From Alphaproteobacteria bacterium (GTDB taxonomy: Bacteria > Pseudomonadota > Alphaproteobacteria > JAUXUR01): DNA of 64,000 nucleotides. This document shows, piece after piece, positions 40,173 through 48,968 of this stretch. The stretch spans positions 1 through 64,000 of the forward strand of contig JAUXUR010000038.1 in the NCBI GenBank assembly GCA_030680745.1. The letters run 5' to 3'. Each line of letters starts with the position of its first letter. Within the stretch, counting starts at the first letter, position 1. The translations under genes and the position numbers were made by a program. Below the pieces are notes generated by a model. The model saw only the letters and a program-made list of their open reading frames with translations, made no database searches and had not been told where the DNA came from.

Positions 40173-42044
40173 ATGAAAATTGGTCGCTTTACACTCATAA
40201 TAATCATTTTGTTTATTTCAAATTTTATTCATGAAGTTTGTTTTTCAAATACTCCTCAGGGTTTTCTTGTGACAACACTTCCAAGACCTAGCCGTCTTGA
40301 AATAAGATTGATTTCCCAAGAACCCTATGAAATTAGTCACAAAACAACCGATAATAAGCTATGGATTAATTTTAATAATCCTATTCAATCTGATCGTATC
40401 AAAGGACTTATCAAAGAAGCCCCAAAATGGTTGCAAATTGTAAGACAAGAAAGCCCCAGAAGTCTTTATTTCGAAGCAAAACAAAACAATAGCTTCATCG
40501 TCGAACGATTAGACAGATCAATTATCATCACAGTTCTTAAAGATAAAAGTCCCACAAACAAAATAACACCTGAAATATTAATTGACAAAACACCCAATAG
40601 AGCTGAGCTCAGCTTAGTATGGCCAAAAGATTTAAAACCAGTAATAGAACGTGTTGAAGATCAATTGATTTTTAATTTTGCACAACCCATTAACAACCCT
40701 CAATTAAACAATTTGTGGAAAACACTACCCCAATGGGTTACATCTTCTACAGCATATTATGACAGTTTTGTAATGAAATTAGCCCATGACACAAAAGTCC
40801 AGATTACGCATAAAGGGGCACACACTATCCTTGATTTTTACTATTCACCTATGACCGAAAAAGAACTAGACGCAAGAACATTAACTCCAGCTTCTCCTGA
40901 CATCCGATTAGATCGCCTCACAGGACAAGCAGTACTAAATGCTGAACGCGATTTTGATGCACGCAGCAAATTCAGTGAAGTTATTGATGCTGCACCTGAT
41001 AATCTTGAAGCCATGCGGTGGCTCGGCGATACAGAAGCCCACATAAAACGCTGGCGCAAAGCGATCATGGTTTACGACAATATGTTTTCCATTGACCCAC
41101 AAGAATATGGTGTCGCTTTTAACAAGGCATTTCAATATCACGAATATGGTTCTTATGCGAGACTAGAACCTGAATGGTGGCACGTTGAAGGCGGCGAAAC
41201 GCAATATATTGGAAGATTAAGTGGACGATATCTTATAGGTCCAAGTGCACAAATTGATAGCGTCTACGAAGAACGTTTTCTTACAGACGCAGGCCTTATC
41301 AATCGAAAAGGCCAACTTCTTGATTTTGAAGGAAGCAGACGCCAAGGTTTTACAGCATTAACATATAATTTCGATAATATGGATAAAGCGCAAATTGGTA
41401 TATATGCTCAAAATTCAAGCATTGGTGGTGGCGCCGCTTACACAATCGGTTGGAAACATGCCAATACCAGAATTGGTGCCAATTACCATGCCAATGATTG
41501 GAACTATGTTCAGCAAATAGTTAATGGCGGAAGCGTAGATAATGTAAACTTAGAGCATGACCAACAATTCGGTGAGCGTCTTTACTTAGATGCAACAGGT
41601 TCTCTTAATCGTTTTAATCTACGCTATAAGCAAAATGTTGCTAGCTCCATTCGTACAAATGGTGCTTTAAATTATGTAATCTTTGAAAAAAATCCAACAT
41701 TGTCAGTAGGTTATGCTGTGATTGCAGAGTATAAATTAAAACGTAAAAGAGCAATTGCAGAAGACGGAACACCCTATACTATACTTCCAATTCAAACGAG
41801 AGAAGCACACATATTGTCTAGCCGTATTGGATCGTTACTCACGGATTATATTTTTGGAGAAGCCGTAGGCGGATATAGTGTTGATCGTTTTGGAACACAC
41901 GGCCCCATAATGGGACTTGCATTTTATTATGAACCTATTCCAAACTTTCAATTTGGCATAAAAGGAAATCGTGAAATATTAAACTCCAGGGGCTCCAGCG
42001 CCTACGTAAATTCAGTAGGTGTTAGTTTTACTGTGCGTTTTTAG
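40173..42044 (+). CDS. PelB-type outer-membrane beta-barrel, separate gene
   Basis: Outer-membrane channel part of PelB, 623 residues. Signal peptide at ~1-24. Residues ~25-250 have two beta-rich units (LWINFNNPIQ and LIFNFAQPIN patterns). Then comes a short TPR stretch (ERDFDARSKFSEVIDAAPDN, about 260-330), and a C-terminal beta-barrel from about 340 with alternating hydrophobic strands and long loops. The chain ends SVGVSFTVRF, with the terminal aromatic residue typical of outer-membrane barrels recognised by BamA. In Pseudomonas PelB the barrel is fused to the TPR domain; here it carries its own signal peptide, so it can be exported independently. A conserved negative charge inside the lumen cannot be judged from sequence alone. 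Confidence 0.82.
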   Translation: MKIGRFTLIIIILFISNFIHEVCFSNTPQGFLVTTLPRPSRLEIRLISQEPYEISHKTTDNKLWINFNNPIQSDRIKGLIKEAPKWLQIVRQESPRSLYFEAKQNNSFIVERLDRSIIITVLKDKSPTNKITPEILIDKTPNRAELSLVWPKDLKPVIERVEDQLIFNFAQPINNPQLNNLWKTLPQWVTSSTAYYDSFVMKLAHDTKVQITHKGAHTILDFYYSPMTEKELDARTLTPASPDIRLDRLTGQAVLNAERDFDARSKFSEVIDAAPDNLEAMRWLGDTEAHIKRWRKAIMVYDNMFSIDPQEYGVAFNKAFQYHEYGSYARLEPEWWHVEGGETQYIGRLSGRYLIGPSAQIDSVYEERFLTDAGLINRKGQLLDFEGSRRQGFTALTYNFDNMDKAQIGIYAQNSSIGGGAAYTIGWKHANTRIGANYHANDWNYVQQIVNGGSVDNVNLEHDQQFGERLYLDATGSLNRFNLRYKQNVASSIRTNGALNYVIFEKNPTLSVGYAVIAEYKLKRKRAIAEDGTPYTILPIQTREAHILSSRIGSLLTDYIFGEAVGGYSVDRFGTHGPIMGLAFYYEPIPNFQFGIKGNREILNSRGSSAYVNSVGVSFTVRF

Positions 42045-42267
42045 TAACATAAAACAACCTTTGAATAATTTTATTACTGAAATAGATCTATTAGTAAATA
42101 GATTTTTAAGGTAACATTATTTAAAGGCATAATAGGCCGTAATGGACAAAACAATTGTCTTAAATATAAAAACTTTGGGAGGACTATGTTGAAAACAAAA
42201 TGCTTCCCTTTTGCTTTATGCCAAAATAAGTTTATATTAAAAAGACTGTGAAACAGAAGGTTCAGAG

Positions 42268-42849
42268 ATGCGTATTCAAGAAGTGAAAACACTCTTCCGT
42301 CATGCAATTTTAGGCATTGTCGTTTTAATTTTATCTGCGTGTAGTCGTGGTGGATATAATCAAAATTTTGTCAATTATAATGCGGCTCCCACACGCGCAA
42401 TGTTAGTTGCTATTCTCCCCTTTGAGAATTTAACAACACACCGCAATGCTGGTATCATAGCATCCGAGCTTTTAACGACTGAACTTTATCGCCAAGGTAT
42501 TTTCCGCATCCTTGAACAGAGTCGTATCCGCAAGTGGATGGCCAATAATAAAATAAATCCAGCACAATTAACCGAAACAACCTATGCACAGGCAGTTGCA
42601 CGTGCCCTTGGTGTTCATGCTGTGATTATTGGCAGCGTTTCCGAATTTGGATATCAACATGGTCTCAAAGAAGAACCAACAGTTGGTATAAACACAAGGC
42701 TCGTTTCAGGGTCAAGCGGTCAAGTCCTTTGGGCAAGCAGCACGTCTGATACTGGTCGTGGTATTTTTACCCGTGATAGTGCTAACGAAACAGCACAACG
42801 TGTTGTCGTTAAAATGGTTACCGAGCTGAATAACCGCTTGCCCGACTAA
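42268..42849 (+). CDS. pelC: PelC, outer-membrane lipoprotein
   Basis: Small lipoprotein of the Pel export complex; in known systems it forms a dodecameric ring under the PelB barrel that funnels the cationic polymer. The product of 193 residues has a signal peptide with lipobox LSAC (Cys near residue 25). The body carries the PelC/LpoB-like fold: RAMLVAILPFENLTTHRNAG, then ELLTTELYRQGIFRILEQS, the conserved ALGVHAVIIGSVSEFG strand and LVSGSSGQVLWAS. The ribosome-binding site GAAGG precedes the ATG. pelD follows 29 nt later, so the order C-D-E-F-G matches the canonical operon. Length and motif order fit well. Confidence 0.9.
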   Translation: MRIQEVKTLFRHAILGIVVLILSACSRGGYNQNFVNYNAAPTRAMLVAILPFENLTTHRNAGIIASELLTTELYRQGIFRILEQSRIRKWMANNKINPAQLTETTYAQAVARALGVHAVIIGSVSEFGYQHGLKEEPTVGINTRLVSGSSGQVLWASSTSDTGRGIFTRDSANETAQRVVVKMVTELNNRLPD

Positions 42850-42878
42850 ATATATTAAGCATATTATAGGGGGTCAAA

Positions 42879-44273
42879 ATGGCACAAGAAGCCGGAGCAT
42901 TAGCCCAAAAACAAGAAGAAACAAAAGTTTCACTTTTGACCCGTATTCAAGATAAGCAATTATTTGGCGTTAGACTTGTTGTTTATATTGAGCTTTTTGC
43001 CTTCTACTTTCTTTTAGAAGTAATAGATTTTACTTTTTTTGAAGGCAAACGATTTTGGGGGGTGTCTCCACATCCATTCTGGTTACCCATCTTAATTATG
43101 ACCATGCAATATGGTACCAATGTGGGTCTTTTAACGGCAACGATCTCTGCTGTTATTTTACTTTTGGGTAATTTACCCGCGCAAGCAATGTCCCAAGATC
43201 TTTACGCTTATATTGCGAATATTATCGTTCAACCTGTTTTATGGTTTATTGTTGCACTCGTTTTAGGTGAACTTCGAATGCGACATATACGTGAGCGCGA
43301 TAGGCTTGAATATAATTTAAAAGATCTAGAAGAAAAAATATACACAATAACAGATGCTTATCATAGACTTCATGAAGTAAAACTTAGCTTAGAACACCGC
43401 ATTGCAACGCATATGCGTTCTGTTATTTATCTTTACGAATCTGCAAAAGCCGTTGAAAGTATGGATGAATCTGAAGTTTATCAAAATATTGGATCACTTA
43501 TTAAAAATATTATCTCCCCTGAAAAATTCTCTCTTTACCTACAAGATGCAAAAAATCCTGAAACAATGACCCTCGTATCACAAGAAGGGTGGCAAGAATC
43601 CGACAAATTTAAAACCAGTTTTGGACCTAATGATGATCTCTATCAATCCATCGTTCTTAGACAAAACGTTTTATGCGTTGCAAATCCACAAGACCATCAA
43701 ATATTGGGCAATGAAGGCGTTCTCGCCGGACCTCTTTTTGATAAAGAAGCAGGACGTGTTGTGGGCATGCTTAAAATTGAACAAATTCCCTTTTTGGAAC
43801 TGACCGTTACCAATGTCGAAAATTTTAAAATTTTATGTGATTGGCTTAGCGTTTCAATCAGTAAAATTCATCGTATCCAAACCATTCAAAGTGATAGCTA
43901 TTTGAATACAACACGTAATTTACTATCGCAAGGTTTTATGAGCTATCTTGTCAAATTTTTAGGTACATTAGGTAAACGCGTTGGTTTTTCAATGACGATG
44001 GTGGTTATAGCACCCAAGCAAACAAACTTGACATCGCAACAATTAACATCACTGACAGAAGCCATCAATAAAGCTGTTGAAAAAGTTTTACGTTCTATCG
44101 ATCTTGCTTTTGATTGTCATAAAAAAGATAAAAGTTTTGTTGTTCTTTTACCTGCAACACCCATTGAAAACGCAAATGTTGTCGTCGACAAATTAAAAGT
44201 AGAGTTCTTGAAAAACCAAACGCAAGATATCAAGGATGTGGATCTTAATTTCGCCGTTCAGAAGTTGAGTTAA
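42879..44273 (+). CDS. pelD: PelD, inner-membrane c-di-GMP receptor (3' end probably frameshifted)
   Basis: Regulatory subunit that binds c-di-GMP and switches on Pel synthesis. Four membrane segments lie within residues ~30-130, followed by a helix, a GAF domain (about 160-320) and a degenerate GGDEF domain. The c-di-GMP inhibitory-site motif RxxD is kept as R405-S-I-D408. The catalytic GGDEF is replaced by a non-matching KKDKSF, as expected for a receptor without cyclase activity. The ORF ends with QKLS just after LNFAV. A -1 frame continues for 22 codons (RSEVELKKYEEGIFSSYKKN...) to 44323. Adding it would bring the tail after RxxD to ~75 residues, close to the ~85 of P. aeruginosa PelD, so a one-base indel is likely. 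Confidence 0.87.
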   Translation: MAQEAGALAQKQEETKVSLLTRIQDKQLFGVRLVVYIELFAFYFLLEVIDFTFFEGKRFWGVSPHPFWLPILIMTMQYGTNVGLLTATISAVILLLGNLPAQAMSQDLYAYIANIIVQPVLWFIVALVLGELRMRHIRERDRLEYNLKDLEEKIYTITDAYHRLHEVKLSLEHRIATHMRSVIYLYESAKAVESMDESEVYQNIGSLIKNIISPEKFSLYLQDAKNPETMTLVSQEGWQESDKFKTSFGPNDDLYQSIVLRQNVLCVANPQDHQILGNEGVLAGPLFDKEAGRVVGMLKIEQIPFLELTVTNVENFKILCDWLSVSISKIHRIQTIQSDSYLNTTRNLLSQGFMSYLVKFLGTLGKRVGFSMTMVVIAPKQTNLTSQQLTSLTEAINKAVEKVLRSIDLAFDCHKKDKSFVVLLPATPIENANVVVDKLKVEFLKNQTQDIKDVDLNFAVQKLS

Positions 44274-44483
44274 AAAAATATGAAGAAGGTATATTTTCTT
44301 CATATAAGAAAAACGAATTCTAAAACTTAACGAACTCGATACTTGGAAAGAGCTGGATGTACTCAATCCTTCAAATGTTAAAGACCTAAACGTTACATCT
44401 AAAATTGTTTAATCCCAACAATTCGTTGGTTTGAAAAAAGAAGCGCCGAAAAGAAGATCTTAAAAACAACTTATGACAAAGCA
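44255..44483 (+). other. Coding-like sequence in shifted frames between pelD and pelE
   Basis: Three overlapping open stretches follow the pelD stop in successive frames. 44255-44323 continues pelD (RSEVELKKYEEGIF). 44308-44409 reads KLNELDTWKELDVLNPSNVK. 44403-44483 reads IPTIRWFEKRSAEKKILKTT and runs straight into the pelE frame. The composition is protein-like in each, but the frames do not join. Real decay, or sequencing indels (one lies beside a seven-A run at 44272), are both possible. Confidence 0.55.
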
Positions 44484-45650
44484 ATGTATGAATCATATCG
44501 CGAAGAGGCCATTAAATTTAGACTGACTGAACCAGATGAATCTGGTCCACAAGATATTGTCCATTTTAGTGCGTTAGTTGAACTTATTCTCATAGGTCTT
44601 GTATCAGCAATTATCGAAAGCGTTCTTTTTACCCTTCTTGTCAAAGATGTTATCGGCATCCTATTGACATTGTTAGGTCATATTCTTCTTGTTGGCGCAC
44701 TTTTTTTATGGGTTATTAGACGTTATCATAAACATTCTGGATTACGCATTGCTTTGTTGCTCACTTTAAGCACTTGTTTTTTAGGTCCTTTTGGTGCCGT
44801 TGGTACTTTTATTTCCGTTATTATGTTTGTAGTTTTTCAAAAATCCTCTCAGTCCTTTATGGAATGGTATAAGTCTATTTTTCCCGATACAATAACTGTT
44901 TCCTTTGATGAACTTCACCTCAATTTAAAATCAGGACGAGAAAGACCCGATGAAGCTGCCACTGTTTCTTCATTCATCGATATTATTTCAAAAGGCAATA
45001 CAAAACAAAAACAAGCAGCTATACAAATTATCACACATAATTTTCATCCCTCTTTTGCAATAGCACTCAAAATTGCACTCAAAGATATGGATCCTGTTGT
45101 TCGTGTTCAAGCAGCTTCAGCTGTTACTGCCATTGAACGTAAATATGTAAATAAACTTCACGAACTAGAAGAACACTATTTAAAAAACAAAAACTTTTTA
45201 TCAACAGCCCAGCTTGCAGATCAATTTGATGAATACGGTAATTTAGGATTGATGGATAAAGAACGCGAAAGAGAAACAAAAAATAAATCACTTATGTATT
45301 TTTTAGAGGCCTATAAAATAAAAAATAATGATCGACATGTTCTTCTTGCCATAGGAAGATTGCTTTTAAAACAAGGAAAAATATTAGAGGCCTATGAATG
45401 GTTCAAAAAAATACTTGAAGATGGTCTTTACACCACTGAAATCCTTGCTTGGACTATTGAATGTCTTTTTAAATTAAAGATGTATGACGCGTTAAGAGAT
45501 TTCATTCAAAACCATCGTGATAAAATTGATCTCACTAAATTACAAGAAAATGTTAAAGAGTTTATAACCTTATGGATGGGAGATTCCATAAAGCCTACCC
45601 CTTCCAATATCGACCCTGACCTTAGCACTCTACAAGGTGAACCTGCATGA
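44484..45650 (+). CDS. pelE: PelE, inner-membrane TPR protein
   Basis: Membrane protein of the Pel synthase complex. Residues ~20-115 hold about four hydrophobic segments (LVELILIGLVSAIIESVLF, IGILLTLLGHILLVGALFLW). The cytoplasmic remainder has HEAT- or TPR-like helices (IALKDMDPVVRVQAASAV; HVLLAIGRLLLKQGKILEAY). The 388-residue length is a little above typical PelE. The start is uncertain: the frame stays open upstream to 44403 and no ribosome-binding site precedes ATG 44484, so the true N-terminus may be longer or broken (see the junction entry). The stop overlaps the pelF start (ATGA), which indicates coupled translation. In known systems PelE contacts PelD, PelF and PelG. Confidence 0.82.
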   Translation: MYESYREEAIKFRLTEPDESGPQDIVHFSALVELILIGLVSAIIESVLFTLLVKDVIGILLTLLGHILLVGALFLWVIRRYHKHSGLRIALLLTLSTCFLGPFGAVGTFISVIMFVVFQKSSQSFMEWYKSIFPDTITVSFDELHLNLKSGRERPDEAATVSSFIDIISKGNTKQKQAAIQIITHNFHPSFAIALKIALKDMDPVVRVQAASAVTAIERKYVNKLHELEEHYLKNKNFLSTAQLADQFDEYGNLGLMDKERERETKNKSLMYFLEAYKIKNNDRHVLLAIGRLLLKQGKILEAYEWFKKILEDGLYTTEILAWTIECLFKLKMYDALRDFIQNHRDKIDLTKLQENVKEFITLWMGDSIKPTPSNIDPDLSTLQGEPA

Positions 45651-47137
45651 GCTATCAACCCGCTAAACCCATTGATGTATGTTTTCTTGTTGAGGGTGCC
45701 TATCCTTACGTCGCAGGTGGTGTTTCGTCCTGGATTCACGAAATGATACTTTCATTCCCAGATCTAAATTTTGGTATCGTAGCACTTCTTCCAGACCGAA
45801 ATTACCCACATGAATTGCGTTATGACTTGCCTCAAAATGTTGTTGAATTTCGAAATATCTATCTTCAAGAACTAAAACCAGGATCACCTAAAATTGCACA
45901 AGGGAAAGAACTTTATAATTTTATAAAGCCTCTTTTAAACAACCTTCAAAAAGGTGAAAGCACGAACGCAATCGAAAAACTTGTTGATGTTTTTACGCCT
46001 TTAAAAGACCATTTAGGAAGCGACTTTTTACTCAACTCACATGAAGCGTGGGATACTCTGACTGAAATGTATTCTGATTGGGTCCCTGGTAGTTCCTTCC
46101 TGGATTATTTTTGGTCCTGGCGGGCACTTGTTGGCGGGCTTTACTCAATTCTAATCGATGATTATCCAATGGCAAGCGTTTACCACACGGTTGCAACCGG
46201 TTATGCCGGCATTTTAGGCGCACGCATCCATATTGAAACAGGACGTCCCCTTATCTTAACCGAGCATGGTATATATACGAATGAACGACGCATAGAACTC
46301 ACCATGGCTGATTGGCTGCATGATCATACTGGATCTGGTCTTGGTATCGGCAAAACAGATCATGGCCTTCATCAAATTTGGGTGAATGTATTTTATGCTT
46401 ATGCACAAGCATGCTATACACAAAGCAATGAAATTATTACACTTTTTGAAGGAAACAGACAAGTTCAAATCGCAGATGGTGCACCTCCTCAAAAATCTCG
46501 CCTTATTCCCAATGGCATTGACTTTAATAAATTTTCATCAATTCCACGCGACCAACAAGATCACCCCATTATTGCACTTATCGGGCGCGTTGTGCCGATT
46601 AAAGACATTAAAACATATATACGTGCTGTTGGTAATCTTGTCCGTCAACTTCCTGATTTAGAAGCGCTTATCATGGGGCCCTTTGAAGAAGATAAAGATT
46701 ATTACGAAGAATGTATGCTTCTTATCGATTCGCTTGGACTTCACAATTGCATTAAATTTACAGGTCGCGTTAAATTAACCGATTACCTTGGTAAAATTGA
46801 CCTAATTGTTTTAACCAGTATTTCAGAAGCGCAACCCCTTGTTATTCTAGAATCTGGTGCAGCCGGTGTCCCTATTGTCGCTACAGATGTTGGTGCTTGC
46901 CGTGAAATGATTTATGGCCGAGATAATGAGCAGCCCAATCTTGGCGCAGGCGGCGCCATTGTGTCACTCTCCAATCCACTTGACGCTGCACATGCTATTT
47001 ATAAATTGTTAACAGATGAGCATCTTATGCAAACTGCAAGGATCGCTATAAAAGAACGCGTTAGACTTTATTACAATAAAGTAGATATCGACCGACAATA
47101 TCGAAGCCTATACGATCAATATCGTCTTAAATCATAA
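45647..47137 (+). CDS. pelF: PelF, GT4-type glycosyltransferase (Pel polymerase)
   Basis: Cytoplasmic glycosyltransferase family 4 enzyme that polymerises the Pel chain from UDP-GalNAc (known PelF activity). The protein has the family length (496 residues) and the PelF opening DVCFLVEGAYPYVAGGVSSW at ~8-27. The middle shows ILTEHGIYTNERRIEL near 204-219, the GT-B acceptor region RLIPNGIDFNKFS, then IALIGRVVPIKDIKTYI near 311, and the nucleotide-binding glutamate motif SEAQPLVILESGAAGVPIVA near 393-412. It overlaps pelE by four bases, and pelG starts 22 nt later with a strong GGGAGGA site. Assignment is secure. Confidence 0.94.
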   Translation: MSYQPAKPIDVCFLVEGAYPYVAGGVSSWIHEMILSFPDLNFGIVALLPDRNYPHELRYDLPQNVVEFRNIYLQELKPGSPKIAQGKELYNFIKPLLNNLQKGESTNAIEKLVDVFTPLKDHLGSDFLLNSHEAWDTLTEMYSDWVPGSSFLDYFWSWRALVGGLYSILIDDYPMASVYHTVATGYAGILGARIHIETGRPLILTEHGIYTNERRIELTMADWLHDHTGSGLGIGKTDHGLHQIWVNVFYAYAQACYTQSNEIITLFEGNRQVQIADGAPPQKSRLIPNGIDFNKFSSIPRDQQDHPIIALIGRVVPIKDIKTYIRAVGNLVRQLPDLEALIMGPFEEDKDYYEECMLLIDSLGLHNCIKFTGRVKLTDYLGKIDLIVLTSISEAQPLVILESGAAGVPIVATDVGACREMIYGRDNEQPNLGAGGAIVSLSNPLDAAHAIYKLLTDEHLMQTARIAIKERVRLYYNKVDIDRQYRSLYDQYRLKS

Positions 47138-47159
47138 AGACCCCTAAAGGGAGGAACAC

Positions 47160-48572
47160 ATGGCTGGAATTGGTTTTGCACTTCGAAAACTCGTCCAAAA
47201 AGATGATATTAATGGTGTCGTTCAAGCTTTTGGCTATTCAGCTTTTGCGGCGGCCGGCCCTTGGCTTTTCACTGTTATCTGTCTTTTTGGAATAAACCTT
47301 GTCGGCACAATGGTATCCTCTGTAGATGCAATCGAAAATTTTCGACTTGTTGTCGTTTATAACAATTGCTTTGCTATTCTTGTCTCAAGCCCCGTCGCTG
47401 TGATTGCAACACGATATACATCTGATCGTATCTACGATAAAAAAGTTGATGATATTCCTGGCGTGCTTCTTCTATCACTTTTACTTGTTTATGGTGCTTG
47501 TGCACTCATTGCTGTTCCGCTTTATTTTGGTTATGCCAAAATGACAAGTGATTATGCTTTATTATCCGTGATTAATTTTTGCTTAATGGGCGGTATTGCT
47601 GTTGTTGGCGTCTTTTTAACAGCGCTTAAAGATTACGTTACAATTTCAGTTGTTTTTGCTGTTGGCATGCTTGTTTCCTTTTTAGGCGCATGGTACTTAG
47701 CAGGCCCTTATGGTGCCCATGGAATGCTTTTTGGTTTTTCCATTGGACTTGCCCTTATTCAATTCGTCATTGCGACCAAAATATTTGCTGAATATCCTTA
47801 TCATTTTAGAATACCAGAGAACTATTTTGGTTATTTTAAAAAACACTGGGATTTAGGCTTAGGTATTTTTCTTTATAATGCAGGTGCATGGGTTGATAAA
47901 TGGATTATGTGGTTCGCACCAGAGCATCGTCGTTATGACAATAATCTAATCGCTTATCCTGGTTATGACAGCGCAATGTTTTTAGCCTATATTTCTATTA
48001 TTCCTGCTATTTCTATCTTTACCGTGATTTTAGAAGCTAATTTTTTTGAAAAATATGTTGCGTATTACCGAGACATCATCAAACATTGTTCGTTTTTTAA
48101 AATCAAAGAAAACCATAAAGAAATCATAAGCGTACTCAAAACAAATTCTAAAAATCTTTTTGTATTACAGGCCGCTTGCTCAATTATTACAATTATTATT
48201 TCGCCTTATTTAATCGATGCTTTGCGCATGAACTATCTTCAGATTGGTATGTTCCGTATTGGTGTTTTAGGTGCACTTTTCCAAGTAATATTCTTATACA
48301 TACTCATTATTCTTATTTACTTTGAAGTGAAACGTGAAGTGTTATTATTACAATTCTTCTTTTTCCTCTCAAATGCCGTATTTTCATTTATTAGCCTTAA
48401 ATTAGGTTTTCCTTTTTATGGTTATGGCTATTTCTTTTCAACGCTTTTATCAATGTCTGGCGCTTACATTTTTGCTATCTATCGATTAAGAGATTTACCC
48501 TATTTAACCTTTATCCAAAACAATCCATCGACAGGTGGTAAACGTGGTGTACTGATATTTTCAGGTAGGTAA
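47160..48572 (+). CDS. pelG: PelG, polysaccharide transporter
   Basis: Integral inner-membrane protein with about 12 membrane segments (470 residues, normal for PelG) related to the MATE/PST flippases. It is thought to move the growing Pel polymer across the membrane. The start MAGIGFALRKLVQ with the following FAAAGPWLFTVICLF is typical of PelG, as are FLYNAGAWVDKWIMWFAPEH near 237-256 and ISIIPAISIFTVILEANFF. The GGGAGGA site before the ATG is the strongest in the pel block. It is the last gene; no terminator hairpin is visible before the repeat at 48622. Confidence 0.93.
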   Translation: MAGIGFALRKLVQKDDINGVVQAFGYSAFAAAGPWLFTVICLFGINLVGTMVSSVDAIENFRLVVVYNNCFAILVSSPVAVIATRYTSDRIYDKKVDDIPGVLLLSLLLVYGACALIAVPLYFGYAKMTSDYALLSVINFCLMGGIAVVGVFLTALKDYVTISVVFAVGMLVSFLGAWYLAGPYGAHGMLFGFSIGLALIQFVIATKIFAEYPYHFRIPENYFGYFKKHWDLGLGIFLYNAGAWVDKWIMWFAPEHRRYDNNLIAYPGYDSAMFLAYISIIPAISIFTVILEANFFEKYVAYYRDIIKHCSFFKIKENHKEIISVLKTNSKNLFVLQAACSIITIIISPYLIDALRMNYLQIGMFRIGVLGALFQVIFLYILIILIYFEVKREVLLLQFFFFLSNAVFSFISLKLGFPFYGYGYFFSTLLSMSGAYIFAIYRLRDLPYLTFIQNNPSTGGKRGVLIFSGR

Positions 48573-48621
48573 ATTTGATTTGAAAATCATGTAGCATATA
48601 ATGAATAAGTGTATGCCATGC

Positions 48622-48903
48622 CAATCTACGGAACAAAAAATATGATTTTTCGAACCCTGTCAACAACTCAACTGTTTCCCTGAACCAATGAGAGCCCAAA
48701 GGGCTCGAATGAGGATTCAGGGTCCAAATAATAATCATGATCGAATATCATGACATACTTTTAATAAAAGAACGACATGCTCTGCGAGCATGTTTTTTTG
48801 TTTGGATCCTGAATCGGCGTATGAAGCTTCGCTTCAACGAGTCCAGAAAACAAAGTTGGGAGACAAATTTCTAGCATAAGAATAAAAATTGTCCGGTAGA
48901 TTG
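48622..48903. repeat. 282-bp MITE-like element, copy 2 (family R2)
   Basis: Terminal repeats CAATCTACGGAACAA (48622-48636) and TTGTCCGGTAGATTG (48889-48903) match copy 1 with one or two changes. The interior matches copy 1 in inverted orientation, including the CTAGAAATTT subterminal block and the palindrome chain (CCCTGAACC, GATTCAGGGTCC, ATCATGATCG, CATGCTC/GAGCATG, GAAGCTTCGCTTC). It lies between pelG and a convergent gene. No coding sequence. Confidence 0.85.
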
Positions 48904-48968
48904 ATGAAAAACAATCTACAAGGTAATTTTTACGTCATTTTAAAGATTATTCCGTAGGTTAATCTTTA

